DNA of 40,878 nucleotides from Chitinophaga pinensis (GTDB lineage: Bacteria; Bacteroidota; Bacteroidia; Chitinophagales; CAMDFR01), in the NCBI GenBank assembly GCA_945860705.1, contig CAMART010000028.1, positions 1-40,878 of the forward strand, read 5' to 3'. This document shows, piece by piece, positions 28,502 to 37,300 of the stretch (within the stretch, counting starts at the first letter, position 1; the number at the start of each line of letters is the position of its first letter). A program made the translations under genes and the position numbers. Below the pieces are notes generated by a model. It was not told where the DNA came from. It saw nothing but the letters and a program-made list of their open reading frames with translations, and searched no databases.

Positions 28502-29662
28502 CTAGTTTCTATATTTTTTTGTTTGATTAAATACTTCTTTTAAAATTTTTCTATCTATATCTGTAAGAGGAATTTTTCTTCTTTCCATCATTCTTTCTGC
28601 TACTTCGTATGCCTTGTCTAGCTTAAATTCTTCTGTACTTTCAGCACCTCCCCAAGTATAAGATGGAATATGTTTGGCAGGAAAATCCGCACCAAAAACA
28701 TTGGCGCATACTCCTACTACTGTACCAGTATTAAACATAGTATTGATACCACTTTTTGAGTGATCACCCATCATCAATCCACAAAATTGCAAGCCACTAT
28801 TTTCTTCTTTTTCAGAATCATAGTTCCATACTTTTATTTCTCCGTAATTATTTTTCAGATTTGAATTATTAGTATCTGCTCCTAGATTGCACCACTCACC
28901 TAGTACACTATTGCCTAGAAAACCATCGTGTCCTTTATTGCTATATCCAAAAATGACTGAATTATTCACTTCTCCTCCTACTTTCACATGAGGACCTAAC
29001 GTAGTAGCACCATAGATTTTTGTACAAAGTTTTGTAGCTGCATGCTCACACATAGCCAGCGGACCACGTATTACAGAACCTTCCATTACTTCTGCATCTT
29101 TACCTATATATATAACTCCTGTATTGGTATTAAGAACACTAGCCTCTACATACGCTCCTTCTTCTATAAATAATTTTGAAGTATCACCAATTAGCGTATT
29201 AGTTTCACTAAGAACTTGTGATTTTCTACCTTTAGTTAGCTTTTCAAAATCATAGGTCATTACTTTTTCATTTTGCTGAAAAATATCCCATTTCTGAGAT
29301 ATAATGAGAGGAGAACTATGTGATTGAACAGCTATTTTGTTGGATGTATTATTTTTATATGCTAGTATAATATTGTTATCAGTTAATAGTTCATTTTCTT
29401 TTAATGAATTTATTTCTGAGACTAACGCATCTGAAGGTATAAATGAAGCATTGATATATAAAGTGTTTTCTTTTTGCTGAAAAACACCATACTTCTCTTG
29501 TAAGTATGATTCTGTTAAAATATTTATATCAGCATAATAAAGATTCCATTTTTCTTTAATAGTAGTGATACCGATTCGTATGTCGGCAATTGCTCTTGTA
29601 TATGTAAAAGGCAATAAGTTTTTTCTTAGTTGCTCATCGTCAAATAGAATTACGTTTTCCAT
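28502..29662 (-). CDS. GlmU-family putative sugar nucleotidyltransferase/acyltransferase
   Basis: This 386-residue protein has an N-terminal nucleotidyltransferase-like half (starting MENVILFDDEQLRKNLLPFTYTR) and a C-terminal left-handed beta-helix with hexapeptide turns (about residues 180-350). It matches the Bacteroidota GlmU-family variant proposed to make UDP-N-acetylglucosamine; the usual LAAGxGTRM motif is absent, so catalysis is not assured. I start at 29662, not further upstream, because the N-terminus there fits the family and a -7 box lies 5 nt before it. It is the first gene of a likely seven-gene cluster down to 19029. Confidence 0.88.
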   Translation of the reverse strand: MENVILFDDEQLRKNLLPFTYTRAIADIRIGITTIKEKWNLYYADINILTESYLQEKYGVFQQKENTLYINASFIPSDALVSEINSLKENELLTDNNIILAYKNNTSNKIAVQSHSSPLIISQKWDIFQQNEKVMTYDFEKLTKGRKSQVLSETNTLIGDTSKLFIEEGAYVEASVLNTNTGVIYIGKDAEVMEGSVIRGPLAMCEHAATKLCTKIYGATTLGPHVKVGGEVNNSVIFGYSNKGHDGFLGNSVLGEWCNLGADTNNSNLKNNYGEIKVWNYDSEKEENSGLQFCGLMMGDHSKSGINTMFNTGTVVGVCANVFGADFPAKHIPSYTWGGAESTEEFKLDKAYEVAERMMERRKIPLTDIDRKILKEVFNQTKKYRN

Positions 29663-29667
29663 ATAAA

Positions 29668-29675
29668 CAAAAATA
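29668..29675 (-). promoter_or_regulatory. -7 promoter element of the GlmU-tpiA-prmA cluster
   Basis: TATTTTTG on the minus strand matches TAnnTTTG and ends 5 nt before the ATG at 29662, giving a leaderless or nearly leaderless message. No clear -33 TTTG is seen. Confidence 0.45.
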
Positions 29676-29743
29676 AGGGGATTGTACCATATATAATAGA
29701 ATCTTTTTACACAGGTTTTATCTACATTTTTAAAATTAATGCC

Positions 29744-29751
29744 TAAATTTG
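29744..29751 (+). promoter_or_regulatory. -7 promoter element of the thioesterase gene
   Basis: TAAATTTG matches TAnnTTTG and ends 17 nt before the ATG at 29769. It is back to back with the minus-strand element at 29668-29675. Confidence 0.45.
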
Positions 29752-29768
29752 ACATATAGAATAAGTAT

Positions 29769-30197
29769 ATGAGCATATTTAAAACACCAATTTCACTGGA
29801 CATCCTTAATAACAACCTTGGCAACAACATGACTCATCACTTAGGTATCGTTTTTACCGAGTTTGGTGATGATTTTTTGAGTGCAAAAATGCCTATAGAT
29901 CATAGAACTACTCAACCATATGGTATACTTCATGGTGGTGCTTCTGTAGTACTCGCTGAGACACTCGGAAGTGTAGCTGGATATTTCTGTGTAGATATAA
30001 GCAAACAACGTGTGGTAGGATTGGAGATCAATGCCAATCATATACGTGGTGTAAGAGAAGGATTTGTATATGGCACTACAAAACCTATTCATATAGGGAG
30101 CAAAACACAAATTTGGTCAATAGAAATCAAAAACGAAGAAGGCAAAATGGTATGTATCAGTAGAATAACCTTAGCTGTATTAGACAATGAAAAATAA
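29769..30197 (+). CDS. Hotdog-fold acyl-CoA thioesterase (PaaI/YbgC-like group)
   Basis: This is a 142-residue single hotdog domain. The conserved HHLGIVFTEFGDDFLSAKM opening and the QPYGILHGGASVVLAETLGS segment, with the active-site loop and catalytic Glu, place it with PaaI-type thioesterases. These include the 1,4-dihydroxy-2-naphthoyl-CoA hydrolase of menaquinone synthesis, which Bacteroidota need, but no other men gene is nearby, so the substrate is open. Its last 11 bp overlap the start of the PorE-like gene, indicating joint transcription. Confidence 0.9.
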   Translation: MSIFKTPISLDILNNNLGNNMTHHLGIVFTEFGDDFLSAKMPIDHRTTQPYGILHGGASVVLAETLGSVAGYFCVDISKQRVVGLEINANHIRGVREGFVYGTTKPIHIGSKTQIWSIEIKNEEGKMVCISRITLAVLDNEK

Positions 30198-32220
30198 AAA
30201 TATTTTAACTATTCTTTTATTATTAAGCTTTAGTTTTTTTGTTCAAAATATTAATGCTCAAAAAAATAAAAACAAAACTCAAGAAACTGTTTTGGGAGAG
30301 GAAGAATCTGCTGAAGTAGATTCGAGCAAAATTGAAAAAAATATTTCTGAAGACAAAGAAGAAATATGTCAGATAAATGACAAAAAAGCGCTAGAGCTAT
30401 ACGACATGGCAATAAAGGACTACAGAAGTGGCAAATCTACAGACGCAAAATTAAAAATAGAACAAGCTTTAGAACGTGAACCAAATTTTGCAAAAGCGTA
30501 TATATTTCTTGGAGAGATGGCTTATAAAAGTAATCCAAAAACAGCTACGGAACATTTTGAAAAATCTTTATCTATCTGTTCGAATGCAGACGCTATGCTT
30601 TTATACAAGCTTGCAAAACTTTATTATGCAGATAAATCATATGTGAAATCAAAAGAAAAATTTACTGCGTTTTTAGATGCCAATAGTAATAAACCCGATT
30701 TGATGAAAGAGGCCGATAGCCTTGTAATAGTATGTGATTTTTATGATAAAATATTGAATCATCCTGTTCCTTTCAATCCTACACCTGTAGCAGGAGTCAA
30801 CACCAATGCAGATGAATACTTGCCAATTATTTCACCAGATAACGATATACTATTATTTACGAGAAAATACATGAAACAGGCAGATAAATTTTCAGCATTT
30901 AGTGGCGGTAAAATGGTAGAAGAATTTACTATAAGCAAAAAAATAGATGGGAATTTTGATAAAGGCAAAGCGCTCCCTCCTCCCTTTAATAGTGGACTTA
31001 ATGAAGGTGGAGCTTCATTGACTATAGACAACAAACAAATGTATTTGACTATTTGTAATGTAAAAGGTGGTATGGGAAGTTGTGATTTGTGGACTACACA
31101 ATATAAAAATGACAAATGGCAAATGATGCAAAACCTCGGTTCCAGTGTAAATGATAGTACCTGGCAAAGCCAAGCTAGTGTGAGTAGTGACGGCAAAATA
31201 ATCTATTTTAGCAGTGATAGAGAAGGTGGATTTGGAGGAAAAGACATCTATAAAATAGTGAAAGATGAAAAAGGATATTTCGGTGAACCAATTAATTTGG
31301 GTGAAAAAATAAATACTGCAAAAGATGAGAAATCTCCATTTATACATACAGATAATAAGACACTTTATTTCTGTTCAAATGGACAATTGACTATTGGCGG
31401 ATTTGATATCTATTATGCGAGACTAGATAGTAGCAATAATTGGCAGAAGCCAGAAAACATTGGCTCTCCAATCAATAGCCCAAATGATGATTTAGGGTTT
31501 TTTGTAAGTACAGATGGAAAACAAGGCTACTTTACATCCAATAAAATGGCCGGAGCTGGAGGTTGGGATATTTATTCGTTCGATTTATACGAAACTGCTC
31601 GACCACAAAAAGTACTTTTTATGAAAGGGAAAGTGCAGGATGAAAAAGGTCAAGTAATTCAAGATGCAAAAATGCAATTGAAAGATTTGCAAACTAATGA
31701 GAGTATAGATATAGCTGTAGACAGCAATGGAGAATACGTTTTTGCAAGAGCAATGGATCACGATCAAATGGTTTTGGTAAATAAAGACGGTTATTTTTAT
31801 AACTCACAAACCATCAAAGCAAACGATGCGAAATTTGAAGGCGTGAGTAAAAAGAATTTTGATATAGAAGAAATTCAAACTGGTAAATCATACAAAATAA
31901 AAAATTTAGTTTTTGCTAATAACTCTAGCGAACTAAATTCTGATGCTCAATTTGAATTGATGAACTTAGTTAATTTTTTAAATACAAGTACAGATATAAG
32001 AATAGAAATAGCAGGTCATACAGACAATGTAGGAAATGACCAAACCAATTTAGAGTTATCACAAAATAGAGCCAAAGCAGTTTATCAATTTTTGATAGAA
32101 AAAGAAATAGACACATCTCGTTTGAGGTACAAAGGCTATGGCGAAACGAAACCTAAAGCTGATAATAATACAGAAGCTGGAAGAGCTATTAATAGAAGAA
32201 CAGAGATTACTATTTTATAA
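30187..32220 (+). CDS. PorE-like OmpA-family protein (TPR, PD40 propeller, CRD, OmpA)
   Basis: The 677-residue chain has a signal peptide (about 1-25, ending NINAQ) and four parts: TPR repeats (about 60-180), a WD40-like PD40 beta-propeller with repeated SxDG and GGxDIY motifs (about 195-475), a carboxypeptidase-regulatory-like beta domain (about 485-560), and a C-terminal OmpA peptidoglycan-binding domain with AGHTDNVGNDQTN and NRAKAVYQFL. This order and length match PorE of the type IX secretion system in Porphyromonas gingivalis, which ties the secretion machine to peptidoglycan. A lipobox is not seen here. The assignment rests on architecture; many paralogues share it. It overlaps the convergent L,D-transpeptidase by 11 bp. 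Confidence 0.85.
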   Translation: MKNKNILTILLLLSFSFFVQNINAQKNKNKTQETVLGEEESAEVDSSKIEKNISEDKEEICQINDKKALELYDMAIKDYRSGKSTDAKLKIEQALEREPNFAKAYIFLGEMAYKSNPKTATEHFEKSLSICSNADAMLLYKLAKLYYADKSYVKSKEKFTAFLDANSNKPDLMKEADSLVIVCDFYDKILNHPVPFNPTPVAGVNTNADEYLPIISPDNDILLFTRKYMKQADKFSAFSGGKMVEEFTISKKIDGNFDKGKALPPPFNSGLNEGGASLTIDNKQMYLTICNVKGGMGSCDLWTTQYKNDKWQMMQNLGSSVNDSTWQSQASVSSDGKIIYFSSDREGGFGGKDIYKIVKDEKGYFGEPINLGEKINTAKDEKSPFIHTDNKTLYFCSNGQLTIGGFDIYYARLDSSNNWQKPENIGSPINSPNDDLGFFVSTDGKQGYFTSNKMAGAGGWDIYSFDLYETARPQKVLFMKGKVQDEKGQVIQDAKMQLKDLQTNESIDIAVDSNGEYVFARAMDHDQMVLVNKDGYFYNSQTIKANDAKFEGVSKKNFDIEEIQTGKSYKIKNLVFANNSSELNSDAQFELMNLVNFLNTSTDIRIEIAGHTDNVGNDQTNLELSQNRAKAVYQFLIEKEIDTSRLRYKGYGETKPKADNNTEAGRAINRRTEITIL

Positions 32221-33883
32221 TCGCTTCTAACAAACGTTCATCTCTCCCATAAATATCATTGCGCAAATTCAGATTGCCTTTGCTATCTACCCATGAAGTA
32301 AAGTATACAATATAAACTGGAATTGGATTTGGAATAGTATATCTAATTTCATGATCTTGCATCATAGATGTATCTATTCGCATTTCATTCCATGTGGTAT
32401 CATTGCGCAAAATATATTGCGCCAATTTTTTAGGCTCCGCCAATCGAACACATCCATGACTAAAGGTTCTAGTTTGTTCTGCAAAATAACTTTTTGCAGG
32501 TGTATCATGCATATAAATATTGTATGAGTTGGGGAACAAAAACTTCACTCTACCCAACGCATTATCATCTCCAGATTTTTGCACAATTTTATAAGGTAAG
32601 GTATTTGCTGTATACTTATTCCACTTTACCGTATACGGATTCACCACATTTCCATCAAAATCTACTACCTCAAAATTTTTCTTAGCCAGATAACCTATAT
32701 TTTTTTTGATAGCAGGTAGCACTTCTGAAGCAATAATAGAGGAAGGTATAGTCCAACGTGGACTAAAAACAATATACTTCATATCGCCATGAAATATAAC
32801 CGTCTTCGTCAATACTTTGCCAACTACTACATTCATATTCCAAGAAAAAGTATCGTTTTCAAAAACATATAATTTAAAATCTGGAATATTTATAACAAAA
32901 TAATCTTTATAGGTCTCACTTGGTAGCCACCTACATCGCTCCATATTTACCATTAATTTTTGAATGATTGTTTTAGCAGGAATATTCATTTGCTTGATTA
33001 AGTTTTTACCAATAACTCCATCTGCTTTTAGTCCATTCCTACTCTGATAATTCATTATACCATATTTTAAAATACTATCAAATCTAGCGCTAGCAATATT
33101 TTCATCAATATCTTTTTCTTGATACAATCGTTTTCTTATTAATACTAAAACATCATTACTATCACCAATAGAAAGTTTTGTTACATTTAAATACAAGGAA
33201 TCAAATCCTCCGTTTTTTTCTATGGTTTTATAGATTTTCAATTTATTTTTCAATAGCGCATATTGAGGATAGAGTGGTTCATTTTCAAAAATATTTTTAG
33301 CACCTAGCGTAAGTGTGTCAAGCAGGTTGGAGTAAGACAATTTTTTTCGTGGTATAAACCAACCCGATTTTAATCGAGCACTGTCATCACCACCTTCCCA
33401 AACTTGTTTGGCATAATTGAAGTACTGAGCTGTAAGCATCAATTCTTTATATATAGTAAGGCTATCTTTTGTATTAAAAACAGAATCGGTATTGCCTAGC
33501 GTCATCAAGTTTATAAACTCTTGTCGATGAGGAATAGCAATATCTACCTCATCTGAATCTGTATATACTAAGTGATTAATCAAGTTGGATGCTTGCTCAA
33601 GCATACCATTTTGGTCAAACCAAGCAAAACTATAATTCCTATTGGAATAAAACTGAGCAATATCATTTTTTAAATATGCAAATGAAGTATATGTATTTAG
33701 AAATCTATTTAATTTTAAACTATCAAAGACTAAGGAAGTATCTCCGTTGAATTGTTCTATTTCATTGATTTCTTGAATAACTTCTTTTACCTCTTTTTTC
33801 TTTGGCTTCTTGCAAGTATTGATACAAGAACTTAGAAATAAAACTAAGATTAGAAATAAGAATAAATTTGAGCTACTTTTCAT
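32210..33883 (-). CDS. L,D-transpeptidase lipoprotein (YcbB/LdtD-like)
   Basis: This 557-residue enzyme makes 3-3 or protein-peptidoglycan cross-links in the periplasm. From the ATG at 33883 the N-terminus is a lipoprotein signal with FLSSC and a lipidated Cys20. A peptidoglycan-binding helical domain with YQSRNGLKADGVIG precedes the YkuD catalytic domain, whose active-site motif is FSHGCVRL (His and Cys both present). YMHDTPAK is the upstream conserved His motif. I reject an upstream start because it would add 16 residues before a clear lipoprotein signal. TATATTTA, one mismatch from TAnnTTTG, lies 5 nt before the ATG. Its stop overlaps the PorE-like gene. Confidence 0.92.
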   Translation of the reverse strand: MKSSSNLFLFLILVLFLSSCINTCKKPKKKEVKEVIQEINEIEQFNGDTSLVFDSLKLNRFLNTYTSFAYLKNDIAQFYSNRNYSFAWFDQNGMLEQASNLINHLVYTDSDEVDIAIPHRQEFINLMTLGNTDSVFNTKDSLTIYKELMLTAQYFNYAKQVWEGGDDSARLKSGWFIPRKKLSYSNLLDTLTLGAKNIFENEPLYPQYALLKNKLKIYKTIEKNGGFDSLYLNVTKLSIGDSNDVLVLIRKRLYQEKDIDENIASARFDSILKYGIMNYQSRNGLKADGVIGKNLIKQMNIPAKTIIQKLMVNMERCRWLPSETYKDYFVINIPDFKLYVFENDTFSWNMNVVVGKVLTKTVIFHGDMKYIVFSPRWTIPSSIIASEVLPAIKKNIGYLAKKNFEVVDFDGNVVNPYTVKWNKYTANTLPYKIVQKSGDDNALGRVKFLFPNSYNIYMHDTPAKSYFAEQTRTFSHGCVRLAEPKKLAQYILRNDTTWNEMRIDTSMMQDHEIRYTIPNPIPVYIVYFTSWVDSKGNLNLRNDIYGRDERLLEAIIK

Positions 33884-34041
33884 ATTTGTAAATATAAAAA
33901 GAAAAGACCATAGATAGATTTCTAAAATCAACGTTTAAATCGATATAATAGAATGGATAAATAAATGAAAAAGAAATAAATAGAAATAAGATAAGAAACA
34001 AAAGCCTACTAAAAAACTGCACAACTAGACTATTTACAAAT
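33884..34041. other. Intergenic DNA before the CRISPR locus
   Basis: Apart from the short L,D-transpeptidase promoter region, I see nothing I can support here. A long minus-strand open frame crosses this stretch and the tracrRNA, but its start region is the anti-repeat, so I do not call a gene. Confidence 0.5.
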
Positions 34042-34063
34042 AAAAAACCGAGTTGCCCCGGTT
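34042..34063 (-). terminator. tracrRNA terminator hairpin
   Basis: AACCG (34063-34059 on the minus strand) and CGGTT (34050-34046) enclose an 8-nt loop, followed by a run of six T. The hairpin also serves as the 3' stem-loop of the tracrRNA. Confidence 0.8.
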
Positions 34064-34115
34064 TAAATGTTTTCACAACGGAATAATCCTTATTGTGAAT
34101 TGCTTTCAAATTGTA
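34042..34115 (-). ncRNA. tracrRNA of the type II-C CRISPR system
   Basis: On the minus strand, 34115-34093 is a 23-nt perfect match to part of the CRISPR repeat (it includes TTTGAAAGCAATTCACAA) and forms the anti-repeat. It is followed by AAGGATTATTCCGTTGTG, the usual nexus-like part of Bacteroidota tracrRNAs, and by a hairpin with arms AACCG/CGGTT and a T run. Predicted size is about 74 nt. It would pair with the first half of the repeat as transcribed from the minus strand, guiding RNase III processing and Cas9 binding. The 5' end is inferred from the -7 box at 34119-34126. Confidence 0.9.
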
Positions 34116-34118
34116 AAA

Positions 34119-34149
34119 CAAATATAATATTTATTTTTCACAATGCAAG
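34119..34149 (-). promoter_or_regulatory. tracrRNA promoter
   Basis: TATATTTG (34126-34119) is an exact -7 element; CTTG (34149-34146) is a 3-of-4 match to the -33 box with 19-nt spacing. Transcription would start at about 34112-34115, at the first base of the anti-repeat. Confidence 0.65.
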
Positions 34150-34169
34150 TACATTGCCTTTTGCTTTTG

Positions 34170-34177
34170 TATATTTG
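34170..34177 (+). promoter_or_regulatory. -7 promoter element of the cas operon
   Basis: TATATTTG matches TAnnTTTG and lies 42 nt before the cas9 ATG at 34220. No good -33 box at 19 nt is seen. It diverges from the tracrRNA promoter with 43 bp between the two -7 boxes. Confidence 0.5.
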
Positions 34178-34219
34178 ATTAAATAATTAATTTTTTACAA
34201 CATAACAAAAAATAACAAT

Positions 34220-34330
34220 ATGAAAACAATTTTAGGATTAGACCTAGGTACAAATAGTATTGGCTGGGCATTGATAAAGCAAAATTTCGAAAACAAAAAG
34301 GAGAAATTAGTGGAATTGGAAGTCGAATAA
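34220..34330 (+). CDS. cas9: Cas9 N-terminus with RuvC-I, out of frame with the rest
   Basis: From the ATG at 34220 the frame encodes MKTILGLDLGTNSIGWALIK, the standard Cas9 start with the RuvC-I motif and catalytic Asp8, then ends at TAA 34328-34330 after 36 codons. After FENK the true protein sequence (KGEISGIGSRIIPM) continues in the frame of the downstream long reading frame. Adding one A to the A5 run at 34295-34299 joins both into a 1526-residue Cas9. So this piece is the displaced 5' end of cas9, not a separate gene. Confidence 0.85.
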   Translation: MKTILGLDLGTNSIGWALIKQNFENKKEKLVELEVE

Positions 34331-34335
34331 TTCCA

Positions 34336-37300
34336 ATGTCGCAAGATATACTAGGAAAGTTCGACAGCGGAGTTTCTATATCACAAACAGCCGAACGTAC
34401 TGCATTTAGAGGGGTTAGAAGATTAAGAGAAAGACATTTACTACGTAGAGAAAGATTACATAGAGTTTTAAATATTTTAAAATTTCTACCTGATTATTAT
34501 GCGTCTCAAATTGATTTTGAAAAGCGACTAGGACAATATAAGAGTAACACAGAACCTAAATTAGTTTATGATGAACAAAATCAATTTATATTCAAAAAAT
34601 CTTTTAATGAAATGGTTGCTGAGTTTAAAAAATCACAACCACAATTATTTTATAATAAAACTAATGGAAAAGAAACTCTCATTCCTTACGATTGGACAAT
34701 TTATTATTTAAGAAAAAAAGCATTATCTGTTAAAATAGAAAAAGAAGAACTGGCTTGGTTACTTTTAAACTTTAACCAAAAACGTGGCTATTTTCAATTA
34801 AGGGGAGAAGATGAAGCAGAATTTCCTAACAAAAAAGTAGAATTTCATTCATTGAAAGTTATCGATGTTACAGCTGATGAGCCTCAAAAAGGGAAAACAG
34901 ATATCTGGTATAATATAATTTTAGAAAATGGATGGATATATAGACGTGCAAGCAAACTAGCTTTATTTGATTGGAAAAATAAGATTAAAGAGTTCGTAGT
35001 TACTACTGATTTGAATGATGATGGAACAGATAAAACTGATAAAGATGGAAAAGTTAAACGTTCATTTAGAGCGCCAGCAGAAACCGATTGGACTTTAGTA
35101 AAAACTAAAACAGAACAAACCATTGATAAATCTAACAAAACAGTTGGGCAATATATTTATGGCACTCTTTTAGAAAATCCTACACAAAAAATCAATGGTA
35201 AACTAGTTCGTGTTATAGAACGTAAGTTTTATAAAAAAGAATTAGAACAAATATTAAAAACGCAACTAAAGTATCACGACGAACTAAAAAATTTAGAATT
35301 ATATAACGCTTGTATTGAAGAGTTGTATGAACATAACGAGGCACATAGAAACAATATAGCTAAAAGAGATTTTGTACATTTATTTTTAAATGATATTATT
35401 TTTTATCAACGACCATTAAAAAGCAAAAAATCTTTGATTAGCGATTGTAAATTTGAAAGTAGAAAGTATATTAAAGATGGAATAGAGCAAAATGAAGCAT
35501 TAAAATGCATTACGAAATCTCATCCATTATTTCAAGAATTTAGGCTCTGGCAATGGATACAAAACCTACATGTTTTTGAAAAAGAAAATAATGATACACC
35601 TATTACAGAAAAGTTTTTAAAATCAGAAGATGATTTTGTAAAATTGTTTGATTTTTTAAATGATAGAAAGGAAATAGAACAAGAAGGTTTAATTAAGTTT
35701 TTACTTTCTCCATTAAATTTAAAACCAAAAGAGCTTAAATTAGAATCTGCAAAATATCGTTGGAATTTTGTAGAAGACAAAGCATATCCTTGCAATGAAA
35801 CAAGAGCATTAATGCTTACCAAATTGGAAAAATGCACTAGCATTCCTAATGATTTTTTAAGTAAAGAAACTGAAGAAGCCTTATGGCATATATTATACTC
35901 TGTAAATGATAAGGAAGAAATAAAATCAGCTTTAGGTAAGTTTGCACATAAGCATCAATTAAGTAATGATTTTGTAGAGCAATTTATGAAGCACCCTCCT
36001 TACAAAAATGAATACGGAAGTTATTCATCTAAAGCAATTAAAAAATTATTACCTCTTATGCGAATGGGTAAATATTGGAATGAGGAAAACATACACCCAC
36101 AAACTAAGAACAGAATTGAGAAAATAATTACAGGTGAATTTGATGATAGCATTAGAAATAGAGTAAGAGAAAAAGCGTATAAGCTTAATGATATTAATCA
36201 TTTTAGAGCATTTCCACTATGGTTGGTTAGTTACGTAGTATATGACCGACATGCAGAAGATGGTAATTTAGAAAAATGGAAAACACCTGAAGATTTAGAA
36301 AATTATTTAAGATCGTTTAAACAACATTCTTTAAGAAATCCAATCGTAGAACAAGTATTAACTGAAACACTACGAGTTGTTAAAGACATTTGGAAACATT
36401 ATGGATATAGCAAAGAAAACTTCTTCGATGAAATTCATATTGAACTAGGTAGAGAAATGAAAAACCCAGCTGATAAACGTAAGAAGATGACAGAGCAAGT
36501 TACTACTAATGAAAACACTAACTTACGTATCAAATCATTATTAGCTGAAATGATTAATTTTAAAGATGTTGAGAATGTTAGACCACATTCACCTATGCAA
36601 CAAGAAATTCTAAAAATATATGAAGATGGGGTTTTAAATTCTGGTATTGATATAGATGAAGATATTCTAAAAATAAGTAAAACAGCACAACCAAATAAAG
36701 CAGATTTATTGCGTTATAAATTATGGTTAGAGCAACGATATAAATCTCCCTATACAGGCGAAATAATACCATTAAATAAACTGTTTACTCCTGCTTATGA
36801 AATAGAACACATTATTCCACAAAGTCGATATTTTGATGATTCATTTAGCAATAAGGTAATTTGTGAAAGTGAGGTAAATAAAGATAAAGACAACTGTTTA
36901 GCATTTGAATATATTTCGAATAATGAAGGAAAAAAAATTGAATTAAGTGTAGGGAAATTTGCAACACTATTTACTACTGAACAATACGAACAGTTTATTA
37001 AAACCAATTATGCAAAAAATTATAGTAAGGGTAAAAAATTGATGCTATTAGATATTCCGGAGAAAATGATTGAGCGTCAAATGAATGATACTAGATACAT
37101 AAGTAAAGAAGTGAAAAATCTATTGTCAAAAATTGTTAGACAACAAAATAATGATGAAGGTACAACAGCCAACAATTTATTAAGTACTAACGGACAAATA
37201 ACATCTGCATTAAAACAAGATTGGGGTTTGAATGAAATCTGGAACGAGCTTATAGCTCCTCGTTTTGAGCGATTAAATGAAATGACTAATTCTAGAAATT

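Noticed and set aside
29663-29830. Upstream start for the GlmU-like protein
   Set aside because: The extension overlaps the divergent promoters and the thioesterase start. MENVILFDD is the normal family N-terminus.
33884-33931. Upstream start for the L,D-transpeptidase
   Set aside because: It would place 16 residues before a clear lipoprotein signal peptide.
33873-34121. 82-residue minus-strand open frame
   Set aside because: It begins in the tracrRNA anti-repeat and runs through its terminator and the L,D-transpeptidase start. There is no domain, and the RNA explains the conservation.
34336-34338. ATG at 34336 as the natural start of Cas9
   Set aside because: It would omit RuvC-I, and a canonical Cas9 start with GLDLGTNSIGW lies just upstream in another frame. 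The ATG is codon 40 of the restored protein.
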